From NCBI GenBank assembly GCA_963662895.1, contig OY759982.1, positions 3,782,001 to 3,846,000 on the forward strand: a DNA stretch of 64,000 bases, read 5' to 3'. A program made the position numbers and the translations under genes. Under the pieces are notes generated by a model that worked only from the letters and a program-made list of their open reading frames with translations, was not told the origin of the DNA and did no database searches. Of this stretch, positions 46,902-54,651 are shown piece by piece (the stretch's first letter is position 1; every line of letters starts with the position of its first letter). This DNA is from GWE2-42-39 sp963662895 (lineage in GTDB: Bacteria; Bacteroidota; Bacteroidia; Bacteroidales; Prolixibacteraceae).

Positions 46902-48209
46902 TTACGTAGAACGCTGATTATCTGCAATAACCAAATTCAGCTCATAAGCTAATTTTTTAACTGTTTTCATCTTGTTTAGCATTATCTGTTCTTCGTAATT
47001 TTTGATGCCTTTCTCGGCATAGTCTAGCCCTTTTACCATCACACGCCAGTACAGGGCGGCGAGTTTTCTGGCCATTGCCTTAATAGCCACCGCTGATCCT
47101 TTTCTTCCTCTCAACCTGCGTCCAAAAGCCCCGATCGCTACATCTTTACTATTTAGCAGCCCCTGGGCAATTACCCTGAATATCTGCCCTGCTTTTGGCC
47201 TCCCCCTTTTTCTTGCATTTCTTTTTCTTTTTCCTGAGTCGTTTTGACCGGGGGACAGCCCCAGCCAACTGGTAAAATGTTTTTCACTTGGCCATCTGCT
47301 TAAATCTGAACCACATTCCGACAACAGTTGCGCCCAGGTGTAGTCGGTAATACCCGAGATTAACGTGGCATCTTTGCCCCCGAATATATTTAACAGGTTG
47401 GGACCCAGGTTATCAACTTCTGGCTTGTTGTGCCGGATGGGTTTTCGCTTCTCTTTTAAGTCCCGGCCTTCCCCTGAATGCCCCATTTTATTGCTTATCG
47501 CATTGATTTTTTCATCGCATTCTTTTATCTGCCCCTGGTAAAAACGGTACCCATCGTAAGCCTGTTTCAGGGCAAACAGACCCGATGCGGTATATTTCCC
47601 TTCCAACGATTTCAATACCTGTTCTTTTTTCTTTTTCAATATACTTGTGTGGCAAAGGCTGGTCAAAATATATTTATCCCTTTCCCCTTTTAGGATCGCT
47701 TCAATGATGGCCATACCACTTGCCCCGTGCAATTGGCTGATCACTTCCTTTAACCTGATGTTCATCAGGGTCAGGGCCTTTTGCATATGGTTAATGTGCA
47801 TGGCTGCTGACTGGATATGGTCTTCCCTTAACCGCAAATAGCCCCTTAATTCTTTGATGTCGGAATCTACGACCAGGCAACGGTTTAACATCCCGTAACT
47901 GTGCAACTCCTGTATCCACTGACAGTCTTTTACATCTGTTTTCCGTCCGGGGACTTGTTTGGTCTGGCGACCATCCACCAGCCACACGTCAATACCGGAT
48001 TCTTCCAGTATTTCATACAGGATTACCCAGTAAACACCGGTGGCCTCCATGGCTACCGTTTCTGTTTTTTTATCAACCAGATAATCCCGTACTTTATACA
48101 GGTCTTCCGTGAAAGTAAAAAAACTCACCACCGCTTCGCCTTCTACGGCAATAAAAATTCTTTTGCTGCCAATATCAATTCCGGCAACTTTTTCCCTGAT
48201 TTTTTCCAT
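46902..48209 (-). CDS. IS110-family transposase (DEDD recombinase)
   Basis: 435 residues. The N-terminal RuvC-like DEDD domain begins VAGIDIGSKRIFIAVEG (first Asp) and continues with VAMEATGVYWVILYEIL (Glu) and RKTDVKDCQWIQELHSYGML (Asp-xx-Asp). After a coiled middle, the C-terminal transposase_20 domain has LSGITDYTWAQLLSECGSDL-like text and FTSWLGLSPGQNDSGKRKR, with the serine of the catalytic region in that domain. IS110 enzymes use a bridge RNA made from the element's non-coding end. The gene lacks stops or frameshifts and may be active. Both sides carry the 54-bp hairpin repeat. Confidence 0.94.
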   Translation of the reverse strand: MEKIREKVAGIDIGSKRIFIAVEGEAVVSFFTFTEDLYKVRDYLVDKKTETVAMEATGVYWVILYEILEESGIDVWLVDGRQTKQVPGRKTDVKDCQWIQELHSYGMLNRCLVVDSDIKELRGYLRLREDHIQSAAMHINHMQKALTLMNIRLKEVISQLHGASGMAIIEAILKGERDKYILTSLCHTSILKKKKEQVLKSLEGKYTASGLFALKQAYDGYRFYQGQIKECDEKINAISNKMGHSGEGRDLKEKRKPIRHNKPEVDNLGPNLLNIFGGKDATLISGITDYTWAQLLSECGSDLSRWPSEKHFTSWLGLSPGQNDSGKRKRNARKRGRPKAGQIFRVIAQGLLNSKDVAIGAFGRRLRGRKGSAVAIKAMARKLAALYWRVMVKGLDYAEKGIKNYEEQIMLNKMKTVKKLAYELNLVIADNQRST

Positions 48210-48418
48210 CGTTTTTTTCTTAAGTTAATAACAAACCTGCACCCAAAAGGGCATTGTTAACTAAACGTTGGCAGGCTACCTTTCGGACATGTTTGTTTAT
48301 CAAACAGTACCACTCATTATGCCTCAAGCTTTTGGAACCATACTGCCTTACAGGTATTAAACACTATACTCGGATCGGTCAAACTGTGCAGGTATGCCCG
48401 CAAAGTTCGTTTTTTCAT
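48210..48418 (-). ncRNA. Candidate bridge RNA region of the IS110 element
   Basis: About 209 bp upstream of the transposase start, before the hairpin repeat. In IS110-group elements this end encodes the bridge RNA, which pairs with target and donor DNA. I cannot fold it here. It contains a third, diverged copy of the hairpin repeat at about 48312-48354. The call is by position and known IS110 organisation only. Confidence 0.45.
48312..48354. repeat. Diverged third copy of the hairpin repeat
   Basis: CATTATGCCTCAAGCTTTTG followed by CATACTGCCTTACAGG parallels copy B (ATTATGCTCAAAAATTTTG, CATACTGCCTATGACAG) with small gaps. It lies within the IS110 upstream region. The outer stem is lost. Confidence 0.5.
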
Positions 48419-48472
48419 CTGTCATTGACTAATTATGCTCAAAAATTTTGAGTTCATACTGCCTATGACAGA
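48419..48472. repeat. 54-bp hairpin repeat, copy B, between the IS110 and ISKra4-like elements
   Basis: The outer stem CTGTCAT / ATGACAG is identical to copy A; the inner stem is CTCAAAA-A-TTTTGAG. It ends 3 bp before the left inverted repeat of the ISKra4-like element. Confidence 0.8.
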
Positions 48473-48532
48473 TTTGGGTGTACGACAAAATTCCCTTTTT
48501 CAAGAAAAATATTTACTTTTCAGCCAAAAACC

Positions 48533-48772
48533 ATGTCAGGACAAAATTACAACGGTATATTAAAAGAGATGCAGGTTGCATTGGAAGAGTTTTCCGCAAA
48601 ATCAGAGGGTTTAAATGCCTACGAGTATGAAAAAGGGTTCAGGGAGATAACCGACCATTTTGACAAGTTACTTTTTCAAGCCAGCGTTGGGAAAGTTCCA
48701 GCCTCAAAAAACGGGAGGAATAACATCCAAACGAGTTACGGCAATATTGCCGTAAAAAAAAACACCCCATGA
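48533..48772 (+). CDS. ISKra4-like transposase, first frame (orfA)
   Basis: 79 residues of charged helical sequence, without a catalytic motif. It ends with a run of nine As (48754-48762) that contains A-AAA-AAC in the reading frame, the classical -1 slippage heptamer, just before its TGA. A -1 shift there joins it directly to the second frame and gives a transposase of about 400 residues. Its stop overlaps the next start as ATGA. Confidence 0.75.
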   Translation: MSGQNYNGILKEMQVALEEFSAKSEGLNAYEYEKGFREITDHFDKLLFQASVGKVPASKNGRNNIQTSYGNIAVKKNTP

Positions 48773-49740
48773 ATCAGTCCCCAATGGGCTTCAAAATCAG
48801 CCCGGTACTTCAGGAACATATATGCCGTTTAGGATCAAAACTGCCATTTGAAGAATCTTCGGAAGAATTGACAAAATTATTAAGGGTTGAAATCAACGCC
48901 AAACAAGTAGAACGTATTTGCCATTGTTACGGAGAGAAACTCGAAAAAATTGATTGGCAGGAAGCTTATTCCGATGCAGTACAAATGAAAATTGACTATC
49001 CGGAAGAGGCCCCGGTTTATTGCATGGCAGACGGGAGCATGTTGCTGACCAGGACAGAAAAATGGAAAGAGATAAAACTTGGGCGGATCTTCTCCGGTCA
49101 ATCGAACGTAAAAGGCGTGTCCAAAGACAGGGGCATTGTCCTGGAATCGGTCTACTGTGCGCACATGGGCAGTGCCGCGGAGTTCTGGGAACGGTTTCCC
49201 ATAGAAATCCCGTCCCAAAGAGATTTGGTCTTTATTGGCGATGGGGCAAAATGGATATGGAAGCAGGTCGGGGAATGCTACCCTGAAGCGACACAAATAC
49301 TTGACTACTATCATTGCAAAGAGCATATTTATGCTTTTGCAAGGGACTATTACGGCAAGGACACAGAAAGTTGCAGGCATTTTGTAAAACAGGTAATGGA
49401 TTGTTTCTCAACCAAAAAAGTCGCACAGGGCATGGAAAAACTCAGACAACTTGAAGTTAAGGGCAAAACATTGCAAGAGAAACGTGAAACGTTGATGGGG
49501 TACATAGAAAACAACAAGGAAAGAATTGATTACGGAACGTTTATGGAGAAAGGCTATTTGATTGGCTCCGGGGCAATCGAAGCAGCCCACCGCAACGTAA
49601 TACAGAAACGTCTAAAACTTTCAGGGCAACGTTGGACAATCGAAGGAGTGCAACAAATTGCCAATCTCAGGGTTTGTGAAAAAAGCAACCAGTGGAACAG
49701 GGTGGTAAACTTAATTATAAACGAGAAAAATGCAGCGTAG
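48769..49740 (+). CDS. ISKra4-like transposase, catalytic frame (orfB)
   Basis: 323 residues. DDE residues fit the order seen: Asp in CMADGSMLLTR near residue 87, Asp in FIGDGAKWIWKQVGE (followed by LDYYHCKEHIYAFA), and Glu in YLIGSGAIEAAHRNVIQKRL near residue 268. The GSGAxExAxxxxxQxRLKxxGxRW motif is typical of ISKra4-type transposases. It may be made as a fusion with orfA by slippage or by re-initiation at ATG 48769. Confidence 0.88.
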   Translation: MNQSPMGFKISPVLQEHICRLGSKLPFEESSEELTKLLRVEINAKQVERICHCYGEKLEKIDWQEAYSDAVQMKIDYPEEAPVYCMADGSMLLTRTEKWKEIKLGRIFSGQSNVKGVSKDRGIVLESVYCAHMGSAAEFWERFPIEIPSQRDLVFIGDGAKWIWKQVGECYPEATQILDYYHCKEHIYAFARDYYGKDTESCRHFVKQVMDCFSTKKVAQGMEKLRQLEVKGKTLQEKRETLMGYIENNKERIDYGTFMEKGYLIGSGAIEAAHRNVIQKRLKLSGQRWTIEGVQQIANLRVCEKSNQWNRVVNLIINEKNAA

Positions 49741-49902
49741 GGAATTTTGTCGTACACCCATTTTAAACAAGGTGGTAGTAAAAGGTTTTTGTTTGTGTTA
49801 TTTTAACGATAGATTAATGCCTTTGCTGACAATGTATTTGTTATGCTGAAAAATTCAATAAAAAGTTTATATTCGTAAAAAACTTATTAATTAAAAAGCT
49901 GA

Positions 49903-50631
49903 GTGAAAAGAAATTTGGTCATTATTCCAACTTATAAAGAAATTGAGAACATCGGGAAGATGGTTCGTAAAATATTTTCACTGCAAATACCATTCGAACT
50001 TTTGATTGTCGATGATAATTCTCCTGACGGAACAGCCCAAAAAGTTTTGGAATTACAAAAGGAGTTTCCGGACCGTTTGCATCTGCTTCAACGAACCGGC
50101 AAATTAGGGCTTGGTACGGCATATATCGCCGGTTTTAAATGGGCTATTGAACGTTCCTATGATTATATTTTTGAAATGGACTGCGATTTTTCTCATAACC
50201 CGGATGATCTTGAACGTTTGTATTCAGCCTGTGTAGTAGATGGCGCCGACCTGGCCATAGGGTCCCGTTATATTTCAGGAATAAATGTGGTAAACTGGCC
50301 GTTGGGACGTGTACTCATGTCGTACGGAGCCTCTTTGTATGTTCGTTTTGTTACCGGGATGAATATAAAAGATACAACAGCCGGGTTTAAATGTTATAGC
50401 CGTAAAGTGCTCGAAACCATTCATCTTGATGATATCAGACTGAAAGGGTATGGGTTTCAGATAGAAATGAAATTTAAAACATGGAAACATGGTTTTAAAA
50501 TTAAGGAGGTCTCGATTATTTTTACCGACCGCACCGAAGGAACTTCAAAAATGAGCGGCGGTATTTTTAATGAAGCACTGTGGGGCGTTTTGAAAATGAA
50601 AATCAGAAGTTGGGGAGAAAAATATGATTAA
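49903..50631 (+). CDS. Polyprenol-phosphate mannosyltransferase (DPM1-like GT2)
   Basis: 242 residues with a GTG start and no earlier start in frame. The GT-A fold shows VIIPTYKEIENIGKMV at the N-terminus, LIVDDNSPDGTAQKV with the nucleotide-binding Asp, and FEMDCDFSHNPDDL with the DxD-type metal site. GSRYISGINVVNWPLGRVLMS is characteristic of Dpm1-like enzymes. It transfers mannose (or glucose) from GDP-mannose to polyprenol phosphate for later use at the membrane. It lacks C-terminal membrane helices. Confidence 0.92.
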   Translation: MKRNLVIIPTYKEIENIGKMVRKIFSLQIPFELLIVDDNSPDGTAQKVLELQKEFPDRLHLLQRTGKLGLGTAYIAGFKWAIERSYDYIFEMDCDFSHNPDDLERLYSACVVDGADLAIGSRYISGINVVNWPLGRVLMSYGASLYVRFVTGMNIKDTTAGFKCYSRKVLETIHLDDIRLKGYGFQIEMKFKTWKHGFKIKEVSIIFTDRTEGTSKMSGGIFNEALWGVLKMKIRSWGEKYD

Positions 50632-50641
50632 TGTATGAGAA

Positions 50642-51172
50642 TCATAACGTATTCTGACCGGGCTGCCAGTCACAGGGAGTTAATTTTCCTGTTTTAAGAG
50701 CTTCCAGTACACGGACAACTTCAGGTACGTTACGGCCAATACTTAAATCGTTTATGCAAACCCATTTGATTACTCCTTCAGGATCGGTAATAAAAGTTGC
50801 ACGATAAGCTACTTTTTCTTCTGCTTCTAAAATTCCAAGGTCTTCTGCCAACGATTTTGAAGTGTCGGCAAGCATGGGGAATTTCAGGGCTTTTAATCCG
50901 GGATGAGAATTTCTCCAGGCTAGGTGGACATATTCGGAGTCGCAGGAACAACCAATAAGATTTGCATCAAGCTGGGTAAATTCTTCATAATGATCGTTAA
51001 AACTTGTGATTTCTGTAGGACATACAAATGTGAAGTCTTTGGGCCACCAGAAAACAACACTCCATTTTCCTTTTAAATCAGAATTTGTGATTGTTTTAAA
51101 TTCTTTTCCTGCTTCGAGTGAGATAACAGCAGTCTTTTTAAATTCGGGAAATTTTTCACCAATAGTTTTCAT
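50642..51172 (-). CDS. Peroxiredoxin (AhpC/Prx1-type)
   Basis: 176 residues. The peroxidatic Cys is in DFTFVCPTEITSFND near residue 50, and a possible resolving Cys in the tail PCDWQPG. GCSCDSEYVHLAW and FPMLADTSKSLAEDLGIL are standard strands. It reduces peroxides in the cytoplasm, needing a thiol donor that is not encoded nearby. It is convergent with the mannosyltransferase gene, 10 bp apart. Confidence 0.93.
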   Translation of the reverse strand: MKTIGEKFPEFKKTAVISLEAGKEFKTITNSDLKGKWSVVFWWPKDFTFVCPTEITSFNDHYEEFTQLDANLIGCSCDSEYVHLAWRNSHPGLKALKFPMLADTSKSLAEDLGILEAEEKVAYRATFITDPEGVIKWVCINDLSIGRNVPEVVRVLEALKTGKLTPCDWQPGQNTL

Positions 51173-51490
51173 GTTTTTAATTTTTGTTGTTTATGGATCA
51201 ATTTTCAATTTATACTGAATAATAATTGCATTGCAAATATATTCCGAGGTCTAACGTCCGTCAAATTGATTTTTTTTATTCTGAATAGATTATTACTATA
51301 TATTGTATAGAGGGTATGGAAGAAATTTTAATACCCTATCTTGTAGTATATTAAAGAAATATTTGATTTCTGAAGAAAAGGATTTATTCAAAACTTGGAC
51401 AATCACCCAGATAATTTTATCTTTATCAGGTTTTTTTAAATGCGGAATATTACTTTTGAAACATACTTAAATCAATTTCAAAATTAAATT
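51173..51490. other. Divergent intergenic region, peroxiredoxin / Gfo-Idh-MocA
   Basis: 318 bp, AT-rich, with no supported gene. It holds two short inverted repeats: TTGCATTGCAA near 51227-51238, upstream of the peroxiredoxin gene, and CTATATATTGTATAG near 51296-51310. Either could be an operator, but nothing ties them to a known regulator. Confidence 0.4.
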
Positions 51491-53002
51491 ATGAGTAAAA
51501 ATTCGAACAAAAATGGTGTTTCCAGAAGAGCTTTTCTGGGAACTGCTGCAACTGCTGCAGCGGGAATCACAATTTTACCCAGCAATGTAATTGCCGGTTT
51601 AGGGCACCAGGCCCCTAGTGACAAATTAAATATTGTTGGTGTTGGTATTGGCGGAATGGGTTTTGCTAACCTGAAGCATCTCCAATCACAAAACATTATT
51701 GGCCTTTGCGATGTCGACTGGAAATATGCAGCACGTGTATTCGATTATTTCCCAAAAGCAAAAAGATATAAAGACTGGAGGGTTATGTACGATGAAATGG
51801 GAAAAGATTTTGATGCTGTTGTTGTGGCAACTGCCGACCATACCCATGCTATTACTGCCGCCCATGCCATTACCATGGGAAAACATGTTTATGTACAGAA
51901 ACCATTGACACACACAGTGTACGAATCCCGTTTACTGTCCAGGCTGGCAGCGAAACATAAAGTTGCTACGCAGATGGGTAACCAGGGGGCTTCGGGGGCC
52001 GGCGTTGCCGAAACCTGTGAACTGCTCTGGAGTGGTGCTATTGGTGAAATTACGAAAGTAGAATCGTTTACCGACCGTCCGATCTGGCCGCAAGGTTTAA
52101 ATACCCCGGAACAGGGACAATGGGTCCCGGAAACGTTAGACTGGGATTTATTCACAGGCCCTGCTAAATTAGTCCCTTACAATGAAATATATCACCCGTG
52201 GAACTGGAGGGGCTGGTGGAATTACGGGACCGGAGCTCTTGGTGATATGGCTTGTCATATCCTTCATCCTGTTTTTGAAGCATTGAAATTAGGTTCCCCG
52301 ATTAAGGCACAGGGAAGTTCTACTTTGTTGTTGAACGATTGTGCTCCATCTGCCCAATCGGTGAAACTGACTTTCCCTGCAAGAGAAAAAGTGGGTAAAA
52401 TAAAGATGCCTGAAGTTGAAGTATGCTGGTACGATGGCGGTATTAAACCAATGTTGCCTGATAACTGGCCGGCAGGTAAAAATCCGAATAAAAGCGGTGG
52501 CGGCACTTTTTTCTATGGAACCAAAGGAATACTGCATGTTGGTTGTTATGGTGTAAATCCTGAGATTATAGGTGCTGAAACACCAAAAGTAGCCAAAACG
52601 GAAAGAAGAGTTGAAGAAGAATTAGGTTTGGGATGGGGTGACGGTGCCCATGAAATGGACTGGGTACGGGCCTGTAAAGAAAGCCCGGAAAACAGGAAGC
52701 CTGCTACTTCTGATTTTGCTGAAGCCGGACCGTTCAACGAAATGGTTGTAATGGGAGTTCTTGCTGTTCGTCTGCAATCGCTTAATAAAGAACTCGAATG
52801 GGATGGAGCAAATATGAGGTTCACCAATATCGGTGATGATGAAAAAATTAAAACCGTTATCAGAGATGGTTTCAAAATTCATGATGGTCACCCGACATTC
52901 AAGAAAACATGGACAGATCCGGTTTCTGCTAAAGAATTTGCAGCAGAACTGATCAAGCACACTTATCGTGCACCATGGAGTTTACCTGATATGCCTGCTT
53001 AA
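51491..53002 (+). CDS. Tat-exported Gfo/Idh/MocA family oxidoreductase
   Basis: 503 residues. The N-terminus has a twin-arginine signal (SRRAFLGTAATAAAG). The NAD-binding Rossmann part shows IVGVGIGGMGFANLKHL and GLCDVDWKYA; the sugar-binding part has AITMGKHVYVQKPLTHTVYE, where the Lys of QKP is the usual catalytic Lys. The Tat signal implies export of the folded, cofactor-loaded enzyme. Substrates are likely sugars or glycosides; family members act with DUF1080-type enzymes on 3-keto-sugars. Confidence 0.92.
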   Translation: MSKNSNKNGVSRRAFLGTAATAAAGITILPSNVIAGLGHQAPSDKLNIVGVGIGGMGFANLKHLQSQNIIGLCDVDWKYAARVFDYFPKAKRYKDWRVMYDEMGKDFDAVVVATADHTHAITAAHAITMGKHVYVQKPLTHTVYESRLLSRLAAKHKVATQMGNQGASGAGVAETCELLWSGAIGEITKVESFTDRPIWPQGLNTPEQGQWVPETLDWDLFTGPAKLVPYNEIYHPWNWRGWWNYGTGALGDMACHILHPVFEALKLGSPIKAQGSSTLLLNDCAPSAQSVKLTFPAREKVGKIKMPEVEVCWYDGGIKPMLPDNWPAGKNPNKSGGGTFFYGTKGILHVGCYGVNPEIIGAETPKVAKTERRVEEELGLGWGDGAHEMDWVRACKESPENRKPATSDFAEAGPFNEMVVMGVLAVRLQSLNKELEWDGANMRFTNIGDDEKIKTVIRDGFKIHDGHPTFKKTWTDPVSAKEFAAELIKHTYRAPWSLPDMPA

Positions 53003-53013
53003 TTGTCCATTTA

Positions 53014-53034
53014 TCGGATGGCCCAAAGTCATCC
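53014..53034 (+). repeat. Hairpin related to the one after the phospho-sugar mutase gene
   Basis: GGATGGCCCAAAGTCATCC matches GGATGGCTTAAAGTAATCC at 20004-20022. Both lie just after the stop codon of a plus-strand gene. The stem is GGATG / CATCC. Confidence 0.5.
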
Positions 53035-53047
53035 AATATAATATACT

Positions 53048-53079
53048 ACGGGATGAGATTTTTCTTATCCCGTTTTTTA
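53048..53079 (+). terminator. Terminator after the Gfo/Idh/MocA gene
   Basis: ACGGGAT (53048-53054) pairs with ATCCCGT (53067-53073), followed by a T tract. It ends the oxidoreductase transcript before the rnf promoter. Confidence 0.85.
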
Positions 53080-53260
53080 TATCATTAACTTGTAAAGAGC
53101 TTGTCGTATTAAACAATGATTTTTATCACGCAAAAGCACAACCAGCTTACTACCAATATTTTCAAAATCAATATTCCTCTCTCTTATTTAGAATGTATAT
53201 AAATAATAAAAATCTGCTGAAAAATGATTTTTTACGAGGTACTAGTTTTTGAAACATGTA

Positions 53261-53268
53261 TAGATTTG
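53261..53268 (+). promoter_or_regulatory. -7 box of the rseC-rnf operon
   Basis: TAGATTTG is a full match to the Bacteroidota TAnnTTTG -7 consensus, 28 bp before the rseC start. The -33 element is not clear. Confidence 0.6.
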
Positions 53269-53296
53269 CAGGGAATTATATTGAACCTAGCTCAAA

Positions 53297-53713
53297 ATGC
53301 AGGGAGAAATTGAACACAAAGGGATCGTTCAAGAGGTTTCTGAAAATAAAATTACAGTTGGCATTATTTCCGAATCAGCCTGTGCTTCTTGTCATGCCAA
53401 AGGAGTTTGTACAGTTGCAGATAAAAAAGATAAAGAAATTGAAATTGTTCGATTTTCCGGTCTTTTTCATGTTGGGCAACAAGTTATTGTTATCGGACGT
53501 TCATCACAGGGATTCAAAGCGTTGTTTTACGGCTATATACTTCCGTTTATAGTTGTATTTGCCACACTTGTTATATCAAATTCAATTACACATAACGAAG
53601 GTTTTAGTGGAATCCTGTCCCTGGCGGTTTTGGTTCCATATTATTCTGTTTTGTATTTATTTAGGAACAAATTGAAAAGGATCCTTGAATTTGAAATTAA
53701 GCCAATTCAATAA
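53297..53713 (+). CDS. rseC: RseC/MucC-family protein (SoxR-reducing)
   Basis: 138 residues. The N-terminal part has the four-Cys-type pattern SACASCHAKGVCTVADKK (residues about 26-44). Two membrane helices follow (ALFYGYILPFIVVFATLVI and ILSLAVLVPYYSVLYLF). RseC-like proteins accompany RNF clusters and are linked to redox signalling. It is first in the operon, 8 bp before rnfB. Confidence 0.88.
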   Translation: MQGEIEHKGIVQEVSENKITVGIISESACASCHAKGVCTVADKKDKEIEIVRFSGLFHVGQQVIVIGRSSQGFKALFYGYILPFIVVFATLVISNSITHNEGFSGILSLAVLVPYYSVLYLFRNKLKRILEFEIKPIQ

Positions 53714-53721
53714 TTCTATTT

Positions 53722-54633
53722 ATGAGTTTAACTATTGTTTATACAATTGTAACCCTAAGTGCTATTGGAACTCTTGCTGCAATTATTTTATATTTTGTAG
53801 CCCAAAAGTTTAAGGTATATGAAGATCCACGGATCGATGAGGTTGAATCGGCCTTGCCCGGGGCAAACTGCGGTGGTTGTGGTTATACCGGTTGCCATGC
53901 ATTTGCCGAAGCCTGTGTCAGTAAAAACGATCTGAGCGATTTATTTTGTCCGGTTGGAGGGAACGATTGCATGGCCGGAGTGGCCAATATTCTGGGTTTG
54001 GAAGCCGTAGCACAGACACCCCGGGTAGCTGTGGTGCGCTGTAATGGTACCTGTGAACACAGGCCAAAAACCAACCGGTTCGACGGGGTAGCATCATGTG
54101 CGGTAGCATCTTCACTTTACAGTGGCGATACAGCTTGTCAGTATGGCTGTTTGGGAATGGGCGACTGCGTGGCAGCCTGCGATTTCGATGCGATTCATAT
54201 GAATCTGCAAACAGGCTTGCCTGAAGTGGATGATAACAAATGCGTTGCATGTGGCGCCTGTGTAGAAGCCTGTCCGAAAAGCCTGATCGAGTTACGAAAA
54301 AAGGCGCCCAAAGGCCGTAAGATTTATGTGTCGTGCCGGAATACGGACAGAGGCGGAATAGCCCGGAAAGCCTGCACTGTAGCCTGTATTGGTTGTGGTA
54401 AGTGCCAAAAAGAGTGCAACTTCGGTGCCATTACCATTGAAAACAACCTGGCATTTATCGATTCCGATAAATGTAAACTTTGCCGTAAGTGTGTTTCGGT
54501 TTGTCCGACCAATGCAATCATCGAGCTGAACTTTCCGCCGCGAAAAATTAAAACGGATAAACTGGTATCGCCAGTTGAAAAAATTGTACCGGCAGCAGCA
54601 AAAGAGAATAAAGCTGAATCTTCTGAAAACTAA
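53722..54633 (+). CDS. rnfB: Ion-translocating electron transport complex subunit B (RnfB)
   Basis: 303 residues. One N-terminal membrane helix is followed by a 4Fe-4S domain (CGGCGYTGCHAFAEAC, then a fourth Cys in LFCPVGG) and ferredoxin domains with CVACGACVEACP, ACIGCGKCQKECNFGA and CKLCRKCVSVCPTNA. It takes electrons from ferredoxin into the RNF complex at the inner membrane. The number of Fe-S motifs is normal for Bacteroidota RnfB. Confidence 0.96.
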   Translation: MSLTIVYTIVTLSAIGTLAAIILYFVAQKFKVYEDPRIDEVESALPGANCGGCGYTGCHAFAEACVSKNDLSDLFCPVGGNDCMAGVANILGLEAVAQTPRVAVVRCNGTCEHRPKTNRFDGVASCAVASSLYSGDTACQYGCLGMGDCVAACDFDAIHMNLQTGLPEVDDNKCVACGACVEACPKSLIELRKKAPKGRKIYVSCRNTDRGGIARKACTVACIGCGKCQKECNFGAITIENNLAFIDSDKCKLCRKCVSVCPTNAIIELNFPPRKIKTDKLVSPVEKIVPAAAKENKAESSEN

Positions 54634-54636
54634 TAT

Positions 54637-54642
54637 AGGAGG
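54637..54642 (+). promoter_or_regulatory. Shine-Dalgarno site of rnfC
   Basis: A perfect AGGAGG lies 9 nt before the GTG start at 54652. Strong sites are rare in Bacteroidota genes, and it decides this GTG start. Similar sites precede rnfE (57605-57610) and rnfA (58200-58205). Confidence 0.8.
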
Positions 54643-54651
54643 AGTAGAACC

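Larger units (their letters stand above)
48475..49760. mobile_element. Complete ISKra4-like insertion sequence
   Basis: Perfect 21-bp terminal inverted repeats occupy 48475-48495 (TGGGTGTACGACAAAATTCC..) and 49740-49760. They enclose two overlapping plus-strand frames that make one transposase. Taking GGG as the true end (48476-49759) leaves ATTT on both sides, a possible 4-bp target duplication. The copy looks intact. Confidence 0.9.

Noticed and set aside
46902..48209. Active defence role for the IS110-like recombinase
   Set aside because: Transposase domains and flanking repeats are those of an ordinary IS110 element; nothing defence-like is next to it.
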